This document shows, in pieces, positions 19,644 through 28,930 of a stretch of 64,000 bases of DNA. Position numbers and translations under genes: made by a program. This DNA is from an uncultured Actinomycetes bacterium (lineage in GTDB: Bacteria > Actinomycetota > CADDZG01 > WHSQ01): the NCBI GenBank assembly GCA_937863385.1, contig CALMBW010000010.1:20442-84441 (forward strand). Direction: 5' to 3'. The notes beneath the pieces were generated by a model. It searched no databases. It was not told the DNA's origin and saw only the letters and a program-made list of their open reading frames with translations. Each line of letters starts with the position of its first letter. Position 1 is the stretch's first letter.

Positions 19644-21755
19644 ATGGCCGGGCGGAGAGGAAGGGATGTGACTCGAATCTCCACAGCGAGAAGTTCCAGG
19701 CCGGATGGATCTGCCGTTCAGGTTGAGCCGGACGGGGACATCGAGCTTCTCTGCATCAACACGATCCGTACGCTGAGCATGGATGCAGTGGAGAACGCCG
19801 CGTCTGGACATCCCGGGGCCCCGATGGGGATGGCTCCCATGGCCTACCTCTTGTGGACGGAGTTCCTGCGACACGATCCGGCCGACCCAGATTGGGTCGA
19901 TCGCGACCGCTTCATCCTTTCGGCAGGGCACGCATCGATGCTGCTCTACTCGCTTCTTCACCTAAGCGGGTACGGCCTGGAACTCGATGAGCTGAAGGCG
20001 TTCCGTCGATGGGGATCTCGCACCCCGGGGCATCCGGAGTTCGGGGTGACGCCCGGAGTGGAAGTCACGACGGGGCCCCTGGGACAGGGGTTCGCTACAG
20101 GCGTTGGGATGGCGATGGCCGAACGTCTTCTGGCAGATCGGTTCAATCGTCCGGGGCTCGAGATCGTGGATCACTGTGTTTACGGGATCGTTTCCGACGG
20201 GGATCTGATGGAGGGCATCTCATCGGAGGCTGCGTCGCTTGCCGGCCATCTCATGCTCAGCAAGATCGTCTACCTGTACGACTCCAATGGGATAACGATC
20301 GACGGTACGACAGATCTTGCCTTCACCGAGGATGTTGAGAAGCGTTTCAGGGCGTACGGCTGGCACGTGCAGGTCGTCGAGGACGGCAATGATCTCCCCG
20401 GCATTCGTCTTGCCCTCGAGGAGGCGATCGAGGATGACAGACCCTCGCTGATCACCGTCCGTACCGAGATCGGGTTCGGAGCTCCAACCAAGGGAGGCAA
20501 GCCAGAGGCTCATGGGGCGCCGCTGGGACGGGCCGAAGTTCAAGCAGCCAAGTCCGGATTCGGTTGGCCAGACTCTCCTGACTTCCTGGTTCCAGCCGCG
20601 GTGCGCACGCACATCGAGGCTTCGGTCACGAGGAGACGGAAAGCCCGCTCCGGGTGGCTGGAGCGTTTCGCCCGCTATACAGAGGCCCACCCTCTAGACG
20701 CGGCCGAGTTCCAGCGGTCCGTTGCCGGCGACCTTCCTCCGGGTTGGGATCTCGGTCTTCCCGTTTTCGGTACCGAAGATGGTCCTCTTGCAACGCGTAA
20801 AGCTTCCGGCATCGCTCTCAACGCCATCGCTCAGAGCGTTCCGGAGCTCGTGGGGGGATCGGCGGACCTTGCCGGCTCGAACAACAGCGCTATCGACGGT
20901 GCCCCTTACCTCGAGCCCCTTACGAGCGGCAGGAACATCCACTTCGGCGTTAGGGAACACGCGATGGGGGCCACATTGAATGGTCTCGCCTTGCACCGCG
21001 GCCTCCGGCCCTACGGCGCGACTTTCCTTATCTTTTCCGACTACCTGCGTCCGGCACTCCGACTTGCCGCACTGATGGGAGTGCCGAGCATCTTCGTCTT
21101 CACGCACGATTCGATCGGATTAGGGGAAGACGGACCGACCCATCAGCCGGTGGAACATCTGGCCAGTCTGCGCGCGATGCCGAACCTGGTTGTGCTTCGG
21201 CCGGGAGATGCCAATGAAACCGTTCAGGCCTGGCGAGTGGCGATGACCCACCGATCTGGACCGGTCGCCCTATGTCTTTCCCGGCAGGATCTGCCGGTCA
21301 TGAGGCGAACCGCACGATCTCGAGCACCCGTGGAGCGGGGCGCTTACGTCCTTTATGACCCTCCGGAGGGGCATCCCGAACTGATCCTGATCGGCACCGG
21401 GTCGGAGATCCACGTCTGTCTCGAAGCCGCCCGGCTCCTGGAGTCGGTGGGGATCTCTCCCCGCGTCGTGAGCATGCCGTCTTGGGAGTTGTTCGAGCGA
21501 CAGCAGGAGAGCTACCGCTGCGCCGTCTTGCCACCGGAGGTTCAGGTGCGCTTAGCGGTCGAAGCCGGTTCCCCTATGGGGTGGTGTCGGTGGGTCGGTC
21601 CAGCGGGAGGCATCGTGGGGCTCGACCGATTCGGAGCATCAGCCCCTGCTGAAACCTTGTTCCAGCGATTCGGATTCAGCCCCGAGGCAGTTGCTGCTCG
21701 TGCTCTGGAGCTACTCGAGCGCGCGGAGGAACCCGATGAGAATGAGGCCACATGA
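19644..21755 (+). CDS. cbbT: Transketolase
   Basis: About 703 aa from ATG 19644 (ribosome site AGAGGAG). The thiamine diphosphate domain shows [57 protein letters not shown] and GDGxxMEG-like [19 protein letters not shown]. The pyrimidine domain has [24 protein letters not shown] and [27 protein letters not shown]. It shuttles two-carbon units in the Calvin and pentose-phosphate pathways. The last codons overlap the GAPDH start (ATGA), so the two are co-translated. Confidence 0.95.
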   Translation: MAGRRGRDVTRISTARSSRPDGSAVQVEPDGDIELLCINTIRTLSMDAVENAASGHPGAPMGMAPMAYLLWTEFLRHDPADPDWVDRDRFILSAGHASMLLYSLLHLSGYGLELDELKAFRRWGSRTPGHPEFGVTPGVEVTTGPLGQGFATGVGMAMAERLLADRFNRPGLEIVDHCVYGIVSDGDLMEGISSEAASLAGHLMLSKIVYLYDSNGITIDGTTDLAFTEDVEKRFRAYGWHVQVVEDGNDLPGIRLALEEAIEDDRPSLITVRTEIGFGAPTKGGKPEAHGAPLGRAEVQAAKSGFGWPDSPDFLVPAAVRTHIEASVTRRRKARSGWLERFARYTEAHPLDAAEFQRSVAGDLPPGWDLGLPVFGTEDGPLATRKASGIALNAIAQSVPELVGGSADLAGSNNSAIDGAPYLEPLTSGRNIHFGVREHAMGATLNGLALHRGLRPYGATFLIFSDYLRPALRLAALMGVPSIFVFTHDSIGLGEDGPTHQPVEHLASLRAMPNLVVLRPGDANETVQAWRVAMTHRSGPVALCLSRQDLPVMRRTARSRAPVERGAYVLYDPPEGHPELILIGTGSEIHVCLEAARLLESVGISPRVVSMPSWELFERQQESYRCAVLPPEVQVRLAVEAGSPMGWCRWVGPAGGIVGLDRFGASAPAETLFQRFGFSPEAVAARALELLERAEEPDENEAT

Positions 21756-22825
21756 CAACGCGGGTTGCGATCAATGGATTCGGCCGTATCGGTCGTCAGG
21801 CCTTACGCAATATCGCATCGCGGGACGGTGATATCGAGGTTGTGGTGGTGAATTCCGCCGGCGCCACACCGATGCTTTCGGCTCACCTCTTCAAGTATGA
21901 CTCGGTCCTTGGACGCTATCCCGGGATCGTGGAGTCGGACGAGGACCATCTGATCGTGGACGGGAAGCCGATCACAGTCACTTCTCAGGCCGATCCTCTG
22001 ATGTGTCCGTGGCATGCTTTCGATGTTGACATCGTCATCGAGGCTACCGGTCGGTTCACCTCGCGAGAAACGGCAGCTCATCACCTTCGCGCCGGTGCTT
22101 CGAAGGTGATCGTTACCGCTCCGATGCGCAACGATGATGCAACGATCGTCTTTGGGGTCAATGAAGACGTTTATGACCCCGACTGTCATCACGTGATCTC
22201 GGCCGCGTCGTGTACGACGAACTGTCTGGCCCCCGTGCTCTCCATACTTCACGAGAACTTTGGTGTGGCGGGTGGCCTCGTTACCACTATCCATTCATTC
22301 ACCAGAGACCAGGAACTTCTGGATGGCGCCAACCCGGACTTGAGGCGGGCACGGGCCGCGACGCTGAACATGTGTCCGACCAAGACGGGAGCAGCGAAGG
22401 CGATCGACCGGGTATTGCCGGCACTGTCCGGAAAGCTCGTTGGACTTGCAGTGCGGGTCCCTCTGCCGGACGTCTCACTCGTCGACCTCAACGTGACTTT
22501 GGAGACACCGGTTTCGGTCGAGCAGGTCAATGAAGAGTTTCGTTCGCAAGCGCTGGGCCCGATGGGTGTGGTCCTCGACGCCACCGACGAACCGCTGGTC
22601 TCGAGTGATTTCCAGGGGAACGAACACTCCGCAATCGTGGATCTGCAGTCGACCAGGCGGGCAGACGGGGGGTTACTGAAGGTTCTCGCCTGGTACGACA
22701 ATGAGGCCGGCTATGCGGCCCGTGTCGTCGATCTCGTCGACCTCGTTGGTGGAACGTTGAAGGGGAAGAAGGATGGGGCCGCAACCGGTCTCGGTGGGCG
22801 GGTTCAGGCGACTGTTCCCGTATGA
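21752..22825 (+). CDS. gap: Glyceraldehyde-3-phosphate dehydrogenase, type I
   Basis: 357 aa. The Rossmann start is [17 protein letters not shown]. The active site is [14 protein letters not shown] with the catalytic Cys, and [12 protein letters not shown] holds the active His region. The C-terminal part has [27 protein letters not shown] follows the first beta strands where NAD-specific enzymes have an Asp, so NADP(H) use is plausible and would fit a Calvin-cycle role. A ~20-residue C-terminal tail extends beyond the usual end. It is translationally coupled to transketolase. Confidence 0.94.
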   Translation: MTTRVAINGFGRIGRQALRNIASRDGDIEVVVVNSAGATPMLSAHLFKYDSVLGRYPGIVESDEDHLIVDGKPITVTSQADPLMCPWHAFDVDIVIEATGRFTSRETAAHHLRAGASKVIVTAPMRNDDATIVFGVNEDVYDPDCHHVISAASCTTNCLAPVLSILHENFGVAGGLVTTIHSFTRDQELLDGANPDLRRARAATLNMCPTKTGAAKAIDRVLPALSGKLVGLAVRVPLPDVSLVDLNVTLETPVSVEQVNEEFRSQALGPMGVVLDATDEPLVSSDFQGNEHSAIVDLQSTRRADGGLLKVLAWYDNEAGYAARVVDLVDLVGGTLKGKKDGAATGLGGRVQATVPV

Positions 22826-22969
22826 CACCGGCCTGCTAGGGGTCCCTCCGCATCCTCATCATCGTGCAGAGGTCTTCTTCCCCGGCGACGACCCTCGGGG
22901 ATCGAACAGATAGCGGCGGAAGAGATCTCGGATCGAGAGGATCCTTTCGCTCATGCCTTGCTCGGGGAT

Positions 22970-23010
22970 GTCACTACCCGGGACGAGAGCGTCTCGTCCC
23001 GGGTAGTGAC
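22970..23010. terminator. Perfect 19-bp-arm hairpin between convergent genes
   Basis: The arms at 22970-22988 and 22992-23010 are perfectly complementary with a 3-base GCG loop; the core is CCCGGGACGAGA. It lies between the gap stop and the stop of the opposite exported-protein gene, where a bidirectional terminator is expected. There is no T-run. The rest of 22826-23023 holds no gene. Confidence 0.75.
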
Positions 23011-23023
23011 GCTTACGAAGCGG

Positions 23024-23602
23024 CTACGAAGCTGGGGGCGTTCCCTGTCCGACGACTACGAATTCCCCTTCGGTCCCAGTACAGGTGAATACGAGGCGGG
23101 CGGGAGTGACGCTCAGGCCGAAAGCTGAGATGACACTCACGACCGGGTTGTCCGCGGTGGCTCGGAAGCGCAGCAGCTCGTTAGGACCAAACACGTCCGG
23201 CATAGTCATGGAAACCGTGGCGTCGGTACCCGTCAGGTAGAGTCCCGTGATCCTGACATCCGGACCCGGAGCGATCTCGGCCACGCGAGTAACACCCTCT
23301 TGGTCCACGTCATCGCAGTCGCCGAAACCGAGGACCCCACCGCCGCCGGCGAAGTTCCGGACACCCAACGTGCCCTCCGCACCGGGAGCAAGGTTCAGCC
23401 CCATCTGGCCGATGTCCTCTGCCTGGACGCTGTCACCATCGGAATCCTGGATCTTGGCCGTTGTCGTCCCCCCCGCCAGCTTGACCTTCCGGATAGCAGC
23501 CTCAACCGCGGGGGCGGAGAGGATGAAGACTGCGGCCGCCAGGACGAGGGCGACGACCATGGTTTGCCGCTTCTCCTGCCGTGAAATCTCGAATAAGTCC
23601 AT
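23024..23602 (-). CDS. Exported protein of unknown function
   Basis: 192 aa from ATG 23602, which follows AGGAGGTTCG. A membrane or signal segment (TMVVALVLAAAVFILSAPAVEA) is at residues ~15-38. The mature ~155 residues are Gly- and Asp-rich and beta-like, with two Cys (GDCDDVDQ and FTCTGTEG) that could bridge. No family is recognised. It lies just downstream of the first sortase cassette on the same strand, with 100 bases between, so it may be part of the same surface system. Confidence 0.7.
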   Translation of the reverse strand: MDLFEISRQEKRQTMVVALVLAAAVFILSAPAVEAAIRKVKLAGGTTTAKIQDSDGDSVQAEDIGQMGLNLAPGAEGTLGVRNFAGGGGVLGFGDCDDVDQEGVTRVAEIAPGPDVRITGLYLTGTDATVSMTMPDVFGPNELLRFRATADNPVVSVISAFGLSVTPARLVFTCTGTEGEFVVVGQGTPPAS

Positions 23603-23706
23603 CGAACCTCCTCTTTTGTTGCCCGCGCCTTTCAAACGCCGTCGGTCGACCCAGGTGGGCTTCGACCGGGAGCATCCGGAGGGTCGCTTCTGTCAGCAGT
23701 CATCGC

Positions 23707-25587
23707 TCAAGGCCGTTCTTTGTGCTTCACAGAGTTGCGACGACGCAGAACCATCTCGAGCATGAATCCCAAGCTTCCGAGACCCACGAGGATCGTGGGG
23801 AGGGGGCCACCGAATGGCGAGCCTGTGTTGGGGAGGCTTTGTCCTCCGGCGGTTGCTGGATCGGAGCCGGCTCCGCTCGCAGTGCTGCTGTTGGTGGTGC
23901 TGCGAGCGGGGGGATCGCCCTTTTCGAAGGTTCCCTCGAGGTGCCAGGTCCCGGTGAAATTGTTGAAGGGGCCGCCCTGGATAGTGCTCGTCCATTCGAG
24001 TACGTAGCGCCCGGTTGCCTTGTCATAGGTTCCGGTCGGGCCGGATGTGCTTCCAGGTTTCGAGCCATCGGGCTTCGGGGACCCCTGATTGAAATGCTCG
24101 TTGTTCCATGCGGTGGAGTAGGCGCTGGTGTCTCCGCTGAGGTTCCCTTGGGCATCCACCCTGATCTCTGGTACGGGCACGGAGCGGCCGGCCTGCGGGT
24201 CGGTTGCGTTGGTGGATGAAGCGAAATCTACGCCGAACCACTTCTGTGGCTTGACGATTTGGCCGGCCGTTCCGTTTCCGTTGGAATCCCACGCCGGGCT
24301 CGGATTCGGTTGATATACCGAAGTCGAGAAACCGCCGTCGCTGCCGGGTGATACGGGAGTGGCTGTCTTGTCGCTGCAGGCTGAATCGCCGTTCTCGACG
24401 TACGGACCCGACGACGGGTTACCTCCCGGTTGCGTCATCTGGAAGTATGAACCCCCCGAGATGCCCCCACCTGACTCGCAACTCCCCGCATCTATTCGGA
24501 ACAGGCCGTAGAGCGGCTCCGAAGCAGCCGCCTTCTTGAGCTTCTTGGTCTTTGTCGTCGCAACGGGATCGCGGTATCGAGACGCGGTCCCGACACCGAA
24601 CATGCTCCAGGCACTCTTCGCCGCGTCGTGATCGGTGGTGATGGCAACCTTGGCGCGCGCTCGGTACTTGCCCTTCGGTAGCGCTGCGTGCCGATAGGCG
24701 AACGCCCCGGTGTCGTCGGACGTTGTCGTCTTGGTGTCGTACTTCTTCCACTTCCCAGACCTGCGCCTCTGAGTGTCGATCGTGATGGTCTCGGGTGCGG
24801 AAACGGGCGCGACCGAGCCGTTCATTGCGACCGTCTGCCCAACGGCTATAGGTGTCCCGGGCGTCTCGAAGCTGATCTCTGCCCGGGGAAGAAAAACCCC
24901 TTCGAGGTGCCAGAGACCGGTGAACCCATCGAAGGGCCCCCCCTCGATAGTGCTCCTCCATTCGAGCACGTAGGCGCCGGTTTCGGGGTCGAACGAGCCG
25001 GCTGGGCCGCTCGTCAAGCCGGGTGCCTCACCGTCCGGCTTGGGGGCCCCCTGGTTGAAATGTTGAAGGTTCCACGCGGCCGAGGCAGCGGCCAGGTCGC
25101 CACTCAGACCCCCGGCCCCGTCGTGGGTGACTACCGGCACCCCGACTTCGATGCCGGTCTGAGGATCCAACCTGTTGGTGGAAAGAGCGAAGTCGACCCC
25201 GAAGAATTCGACGGGTGAAACGATCTTGGATGCGCGACCGTTGCCCGCCGAGTCAAAGGCCGGCCGGGGATCGGCTTGGAATCGAGTCGTTGAAAGTCCA
25301 CCAGCAGATCCTGGTTCCATCAATGAGAACGTCTTGTCGTCACAGCTTGAGTCGCCGTTGGCCACATATGGGCCTTCATCCGGGGTTCCTCCCGGTTGGA
25401 TCATCCTGAAGTAGGACCCCGTTGTTTCTCCGTTCGCACAGGCTCCCTCGTTCACGGCGAAGAGGCCGAGCAGGTTTTCCGCAGCTACCAGTGGGGTAGC
25501 TGCGCTTGATGAGATCCCATTGGTAAGCAGTCCCGCCACCAAAAAAGTGCTCCATACCACTGCCCGCGATCTCGAGCCCGTTCTCAC
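23707..25587 (-). CDS. Sortase-anchored surface protein with two WHLEG-type repeats (LPNTG)
   Basis: 626 aa. Signal peptide at 1-30. Repeat 1 covers about residues 39-232 and repeat 2 about 350-540; both end in FTG-WHLEG-F. Between them is an Ig-like domain (~235-330) with the pattern 'T..G.VAP... GKWKKYDTKTTTSDDTGAF... GKYRARAKVA'. The C-terminus is a Ser/Thr/Gly linker, LPNTG, a membrane helix and RRRNSVKHK: a complete sortase anchor. The repeats share GSYF-M-QPGG, GPYV-NGDS-C-DKT, FFGVDF, HFNQG-PKPDG and WHLEG. I recognise no named family. The start overlaps the sortase stop (ATGA), so sortase and substrate are one operon. Confidence 0.85.
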   Translation of the reverse strand: MRTGSRSRAVVWSTFLVAGLLTNGISSSAATPLVAAENLLGLFAVNEGACANGETTGSYFRMIQPGGTPDEGPYVANGDSSCDDKTFSLMEPGSAGGLSTTRFQADPRPAFDSAGNGRASKIVSPVEFFGVDFALSTNRLDPQTGIEVGVPVVTHDGAGGLSGDLAAASAAWNLQHFNQGAPKPDGEAPGLTSGPAGSFDPETGAYVLEWRSTIEGGPFDGFTGLWHLEGVFLPRAEISFETPGTPIAVGQTVAMNGSVAPVSAPETITIDTQRRRSGKWKKYDTKTTTSDDTGAFAYRHAALPKGKYRARAKVAITTDHDAAKSAWSMFGVGTASRYRDPVATTKTKKLKKAAASEPLYGLFRIDAGSCESGGGISGGSYFQMTQPGGNPSSGPYVENGDSACSDKTATPVSPGSDGGFSTSVYQPNPSPAWDSNGNGTAGQIVKPQKWFGVDFASSTNATDPQAGRSVPVPEIRVDAQGNLSGDTSAYSTAWNNEHFNQGSPKPDGSKPGSTSGPTGTYDKATGRYVLEWTSTIQGGPFNNFTGTWHLEGTFEKGDPPARSTTNSSTASGAGSDPATAGGQSLPNTGSPFGGPLPTILVGLGSLGFMLEMVLRRRNSVKHKERP

Positions 25588-26243
25588 CAGATGCCTCCTG
25601 TCGTGGTCGAGGAATTGATCGGGTGTGATGCGAAGAGAAGCGCCCGCACGACGATCCGAAGCGTGTCGCTTCCTTCTGGGGCGCAGGAGGTGAGGGTCAA
25701 CAGTGATGTCTTCATCGGGTAGTCGCGGATAGGGGACCAGTCGGTCGGCTCAACGACCCATGGCCGGGCGATGACCCGGTATTCGAACTTTTCGACAGGT
25801 GTCGTGAGCACGATCAGGTCGCCGGGTATCAGCTCATCGATCCTGTTGAAGGGAGCTCCATAGGTTGTCCTATGTCCTGCGATCGAGACGTTGCCGCGCT
25901 CCCCGGGGTAGGCGGTTTCCTCGTAGTGGCCGGCGCCATTGCGCAGTGCTTCAGCAGTCGTTCCCTCGACAACGACGACATCGATACCAAGCCGTCGCAC
26001 TTCGAGACGCGTTAAAGCCCTGCCGCGCCGGATGGCGCGATCTGAGTAGGGTTCGGCAGCGCCGATCAGCTGGCGGGAGAGAGCGTCTTGACGGTGGTTC
26101 GCCCAGAGATCTGTAGCCGGTGGATAGGCGGACATCCCCGTCCCGCCGAGGAACAAGAGTGTGGAACAAGCCATCAGGACTCTGCGCGCGGCAGTGGGTC
26201 GCGGGCACACTGCGGTCCGGTGACGGACCCTTGGGATGCGCAT
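25584..26243 (-). CDS. Sortase (class D/E-like)
   Basis: About 219 aa from ATG 26243; the frame extends upstream to 26438 but the extra part is not sortase-like. An N-terminal membrane helix (VLMACSTLLFLGGTG) precedes the catalytic domain. Catalytic His is in SIAGHRTTYG, Cys in LTLTSCAPEG and Arg in DTLRIVV. It would cleave LPNTG between Thr and Gly and link the protein to the wall. It overlaps its presumed substrate by four bases. A motif shared with the second sortase gene lies 34-64 bases upstream. Confidence 0.9.
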   Translation of the reverse strand: MRIPRVRHRTAVCPRPTAARRVLMACSTLLFLGGTGMSAYPPATDLWANHRQDALSRQLIGAAEPYSDRAIRRGRALTRLEVRRLGIDVVVVEGTTAEALRNGAGHYEETAYPGERGNVSIAGHRTTYGAPFNRIDELIPGDLIVLTTPVEKFEYRVIARPWVVEPTDWSPIRDYPMKTSLLTLTSCAPEGSDTLRIVVRALLFASHPINSSTTTGGIW

Positions 26244-26276
26244 AGGCCCCCCCGGCCGACTAACGAGACTGGAGCG

Positions 26277-26307
26277 TCTTCGAATCTGCGAATATCTATA
26301 TATGGCC
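26277..26307 (-). promoter_or_regulatory. AT-rich promoter motif shared by both sortase operons
   Basis: CGAATCTGCGAATATC followed by TATATATGG, written on the plus strand. The block CGAATSTGCGAATATC recurs at 51526-51556, upstream of the second sortase. The interval 26244-26403 holds no gene. Confidence 0.5.
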
Positions 26308-26403
26308 GAAAGGTCCCTGGCTAGTGGGATACTCCGCTCGAAGGGGTGTTTCCCACCCATAAGGGTTGGTCCGCGGGGTTGGGAGCCCCTAACTTCGCAG
26401 CTT

Positions 26404-27063
26404 CTACTCGTCGGATTCCACGTAGAGGATCCCGCCATCGTTCAGGACCGTGTAGGTCTTGAGTGCGTCGTCTGCGGGCCCACGCAAGCGTTCTCCGGTG
26501 GTGACGTCGAATTGGCTCCCGTGTCGGGGACACGTGACAACCGGACCTTCGAGGGCTCCTCGGGATAGCTCGGCACCGGCGTGAGGACATGTGTCCGCGA
26601 CCGCATAGATCTCGTAACCCACGTGGTAGAGGGCGATCGGCGATGCCAGGGCTCCATCTTCGATGCGCGCGATCAGGCCGAGCCGTCCGTCGAACTCTCT
26701 CGCCGGACCAACGCGGATCCGTTGCTTGCTGCGCTGGCCGTAGTCATCGAGGAACCGACCCAGGTGCCGATGGACGGTTCCGGTGCTCGATATCAGATCG
26801 GCTCCGGCTGATTCCGCGGCCGCCCACAGCTCGGCATCGGGGACGCGGATCGCACCGATGACTGGGATGTCCGGGCTGTCACGCTTCCAAGCAGCAATCG
26901 CCTCGAGCGCGCCGGGAAGTGAGATGTCGATAAGGATGGCCCTGGGGCGACCGGGCAGATCGTTAGGCAAAGCCGCATCTTTCGAGGACAACACCACCAT
27001 CTCTAGATCTCGAGCGATCTTCTCGATGCGCGCCTGAAGCACGTGGTCGTCGATCACGCACAC
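26404..27063 (-). CDS. Receiver-like domain fused to a Rieske [2Fe-2S] ferredoxin domain
   Basis: 219 aa from GTG 27063. Residues 1-110 resemble a CheY-type receiver (CVIDDHVLQARIEKIARDLEM, ILIDISLPGALEAI, VIGAIRVPD, SAGADLISSTG); the Asp pair near the start and the Asp in LIDISLP are kept. Residues ~118-219 are a Rieske domain with cluster ligands CPHAG and CPRHGSQFD. Rieske ferredoxins carry electrons or sense redox; joined to a receiver-like part it may be a redox-responsive adaptor. The true start is uncertain because the frame is open to about 27115. It probably forms an operon with the two genes upstream. Confidence 0.82.
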   Translation of the reverse strand: MCVIDDHVLQARIEKIARDLEMVVLSSKDAALPNDLPGRPRAILIDISLPGALEAIAAWKRDSPDIPVIGAIRVPDAELWAAAESAGADLISSTGTVHRHLGRFLDDYGQRSKQRIRVGPAREFDGRLGLIARIEDGALASPIALYHVGYEIYAVADTCPHAGAELSRGALEGPVVTCPRHGSQFDVTTGERLRGPADDALKTYTVLNDGGILYVESDE

Positions 27064-27115
27064 GAGCGGGGGTCCCGAGGGTTCCGGGTACTCCTGCCCA
27101 GTTGTGGAGTCCGTC

Positions 27116-27349
27116 CTATGCTCCTTTCAGCCGGTCGACGGCTCGGCGAACCGCCCGGTCCTTGATCGCCACGGCCTTGAGTTTCTCAACCGACTTCTGA
27201 TGGAAGACTTGCACGCCCGCGATCTTCTCTTCCCCGTAGAAGACCTGACCTCTTAGTCCGCTCGGATCGTCATGTATGCGTAGCGCAAACGTGATCCCTT
27301 CAACCTCGAGCTCGGTCTCCGGGAAGATCTTGTGGTCTTCGGTTTCCAT
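27116..27349 (-). CDS. Small protein of unknown function
   Basis: 77 aa, ATG preceded by GGAGGTAGAC. It is charged and soluble, with an N-terminal acidic part (METEDHKIFPETELEVEG), a beta-like middle (ITFALRIHDDPSGLRGQVFYGEEKIAG) and a basic helical C-terminus (KDRAVRRAVDRLKGA). No family is recognised. It sits between a zinc-binding protein and the Rieske fusion on the same strand with short gaps, so it is likely co-transcribed. Confidence 0.7.
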   Translation of the reverse strand: METEDHKIFPETELEVEGITFALRIHDDPSGLRGQVFYGEEKIAGVQVFHQKSVEKLKAVAIKDRAVRRAVDRLKGA

Positions 27350-27365
27350 CGTCTACCTCCTCAGA

Positions 27366-27743
27366 TCAGTGTTCCCAGTCTCCCGACAGCTTCAGAGTGT
27401 CCGGATCAAGTTTGGGTTCCACGGTGCGTAGCTGGTTCAGGAATTCCACACCATGTCTCGAGCACAGCTGCCAGGGCATGGGATCCCCACTCTCGTGTAG
27501 GTGCACGCTGCGGGAGTGTTCCACCTCTATACCGCAGACGCAGCAGTGTCCCATCCTGCGCGCGCCGAGCTTCTCCATCGTTCGGTCCCAGCACGGTGAG
27601 CACATCAGTCCGGAATCGTCCTTCAATAGGAAGTCACCAGGGTGGTAAAGGAAGCGAACCGCCCCGCGCCCGGGGGTGCTGCTGGTAGGCGGTCCCGAGA
27701 GAAAGGCCCCGCAGAGGTCGCAGCGCAGATCGGCAACAGTCAT
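27366..27743 (-). CDS. Cys-rich, probably zinc-binding protein
   Basis: 125 aa. Four Cys pairs or clusters are visible: CDLCG (residues 8-11), CSPCW, HCCVCG and LCSRHG. Their spacing fits two zinc-ribbon-like sites. There is no membrane segment. It is the first gene of a small minus-strand cluster that continues with the 77-aa protein and the Rieske fusion. Its start is only 35 bases from the divergent 127-aa gene. The function is unknown; a role near Fe-S or sulfur proteins is a guess from context. Confidence 0.7.
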   Translation of the reverse strand: MTVADLRCDLCGAFLSGPPTSSTPGRGAVRFLYHPGDFLLKDDSGLMCSPCWDRTMEKLGARRMGHCCVCGIEVEHSRSVHLHESGDPMPWQLCSRHGVEFLNQLRTVEPKLDPDTLKLSGDWEH

Positions 27744-27778
27744 CGGGCTGCAACCCTGCCCACTGAGTCAGAAGCGAT

Positions 27779-28162
27779 GTGCATGTCTCGCTGTATCCTG
27801 ATGGACGCAACGCGTTGAGACAAGCCGCGGATGCGAACGATGCTTGCGGGGGTGCTCTTGTGGATGTGATCGTGGCGCCGTCGGTGCGGACCGTACTCGA
27901 ACGTCGAGGCGAGCAGGATGTGACCATCGACGTCACGCTTCGCTTCTGCGGAGGGCTGGTCACGAAAGACGCGGTGGCCCTGGCAGGTAGACCCCCAGAA
28001 GGGATGGGGTTCCATCTCATCCTGCACGACGGGCTTCGCCTCTTCTGGCGTCAACGTTTCGAGATCGAAGGATCCGACCCAACGGTGGATTCCCGGGTGA
28101 CCCCTAAGAAGGTACGCCTGTTCACACGTGGCTCCGAGATGGTTGCCGAAGCGTCCTATTGA
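27779..28162 (+). CDS. Unknown protein upstream of the sulfur operon
   Basis: 127 aa from GTG 27779. It is predicted soluble and beta-rich (VTIDVTLRFCGGLVTKDAVAL, MGFHLILHDGLRLFWRQRFEIEG) with a basic C-terminal part (RVTPKKVRLFTRG). No signal peptide or recognised family. An ATG two bases earlier is in another frame. It is followed by 116 bases containing an AT-rich dyad and a hairpin before tusA, so it is probably a separate unit. Confidence 0.6.
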   Translation: MHVSLYPDGRNALRQAADANDACGGALVDVIVAPSVRTVLERRGEQDVTIDVTLRFCGGLVTKDAVALAGRPPEGMGFHLILHDGLRLFWRQRFEIEGSDPTVDSRVTPKKVRLFTRGSEMVAEASY

Positions 28163-28206
28163 CGCTTCTTGAGGGGGCTCCCGATTCCGGGTTGCAGGAA
28201 CTCATC

Positions 28207-28236
28207 CAGCTACATTAGAATATCTGCATATAGCTG
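28207..28236. promoter_or_regulatory. AT-rich dyad upstream of the tusA-dsrE-shdr operon
   Basis: Outer arms CAGCTA (28207-28212) and TAGCTG (28231-28236) flank CATTAGAATATCTGCATA. The AGAATATC core resembles the sites at 26277, 51526 and 51712. It is a candidate ArsR-family operator for the whole sulfur operon. Confidence 0.55.
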
Positions 28237-28237
28237 A

Positions 28238-28259
28238 GGACCTGGGGGCAGGTCCTTTT
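28238..28259 (+). terminator. Intrinsic terminator-like hairpin in the tusA leader
   Basis: GGACCTG-GGGG-CAGGTCC is a perfect 7-bp stem followed by TTTT. It lies between the operator and the tusA ribosome site, so it may act as an attenuator, or it may end the upstream gene. Confidence 0.55.
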
Positions 28260-28278
28260 GTTACAAGGGGGGTGGGTG

Positions 28279-28518
28279 GTGGCAGTCGTCGAATCAGCCG
28301 ACGAAGTCTTGGACTGCACGGGGATGTCGTGTCCGCTTCCAGTCATAAAGACTGCGCAAGCGATCAACGGCATCTCGAGCGGGCAGGTTCTCGAGCTTCT
28401 CGCTACGGATCCTGGGGTCGAACCGGACATGAACGCGTGGACTCGTCGCACCGGCAACGAGCTCCTGGGGATCGAGAAGCGAGAGGACGTGTTCCACGTC
28501 TTCATCCGCAAGGCTTAA
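28279..28518 (+). CDS. tusA: TusA-family sulfur carrier
   Basis: 79 aa from GTG 28279 (AAGGGGGG at good distance; GTG 28276 and TTG 28258 are alternatives). The family signature is LDCTGMSCPLPVIKTAQAI, with the active Cys in the CPxP-type motif (SCPLP). The remainder (GQVLELLATDPGVEPDMNAWTRRTGNELLGI) is standard. TusA accepts sulfane sulfur as a persulfide and passes it on; in sHdr organisms it works with DsrE to feed the sHdr complex. It is the first gene of the large sulfur operon. Confidence 0.93.
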   Translation: MAVVESADEVLDCTGMSCPLPVIKTAQAINGISSGQVLELLATDPGVEPDMNAWTRRTGNELLGIEKREDVFHVFIRKA

Positions 28519-28540
28519 CGGCGACGATGGGTGAGCTCCT

Positions 28541-28921
28541 TTGAGTTCGGAGGATGAGGGCAGGGTCCTCTATGTCCAAACTCACGGTTCCGATGACCCG
28601 GGTCGATCGGCAACCCCATTCTTCCTCGCGGCTTCGGCTGCTGCGATGGGATGCGAAGTGGGCATCTATTTCACGATGTATGGCCCCACTCTTCTTCGGC
28701 GTGACGTCATCGACAAGATCGGACCGAAGGGGGACCGAGGGCAGCCGCTTCGTTACTTCATCGAACAGGCAACCGACCTGGGCGTGAAGCTGTACGTGTG
28801 CCAGCCCAGTCTTGACCTCAACGATCTGGTGATCGACGACCTTATCGATGGTGTCGAGATGATCGGTGGAGCGGCATTCAACGACCTCGCGATGGAAGCG
28901 GACGCCGTGGTGGCGTTCTAG
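28541..28921 (+). CDS. DsrE-family sulfurtransferase (DsrE3A-like)
   Basis: 126 aa from TTG 28541. The fold is that of small DsrE proteins (RVLYVQTHGSDDPGRSATPFFLAASAAAMGCEVGIYFTMYGPTLL), with the conserved sulfur-carrying Cys in KLYVCQPSLDL. In sHdr clusters a DsrE3A next to tusA moves sulfur between donors and TusA. It is followed after nine bases by shdrC1. No ATG start is available. Confidence 0.9.
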   Translation: MSSEDEGRVLYVQTHGSDDPGRSATPFFLAASAAAMGCEVGIYFTMYGPTLLRRDVIDKIGPKGDRGQPLRYFIEQATDLGVKLYVCQPSLDLNDLVIDDLIDGVEMIGGAAFNDLAMEADAVVAF

Positions 28922-28930
28922 AGGAGGGAT

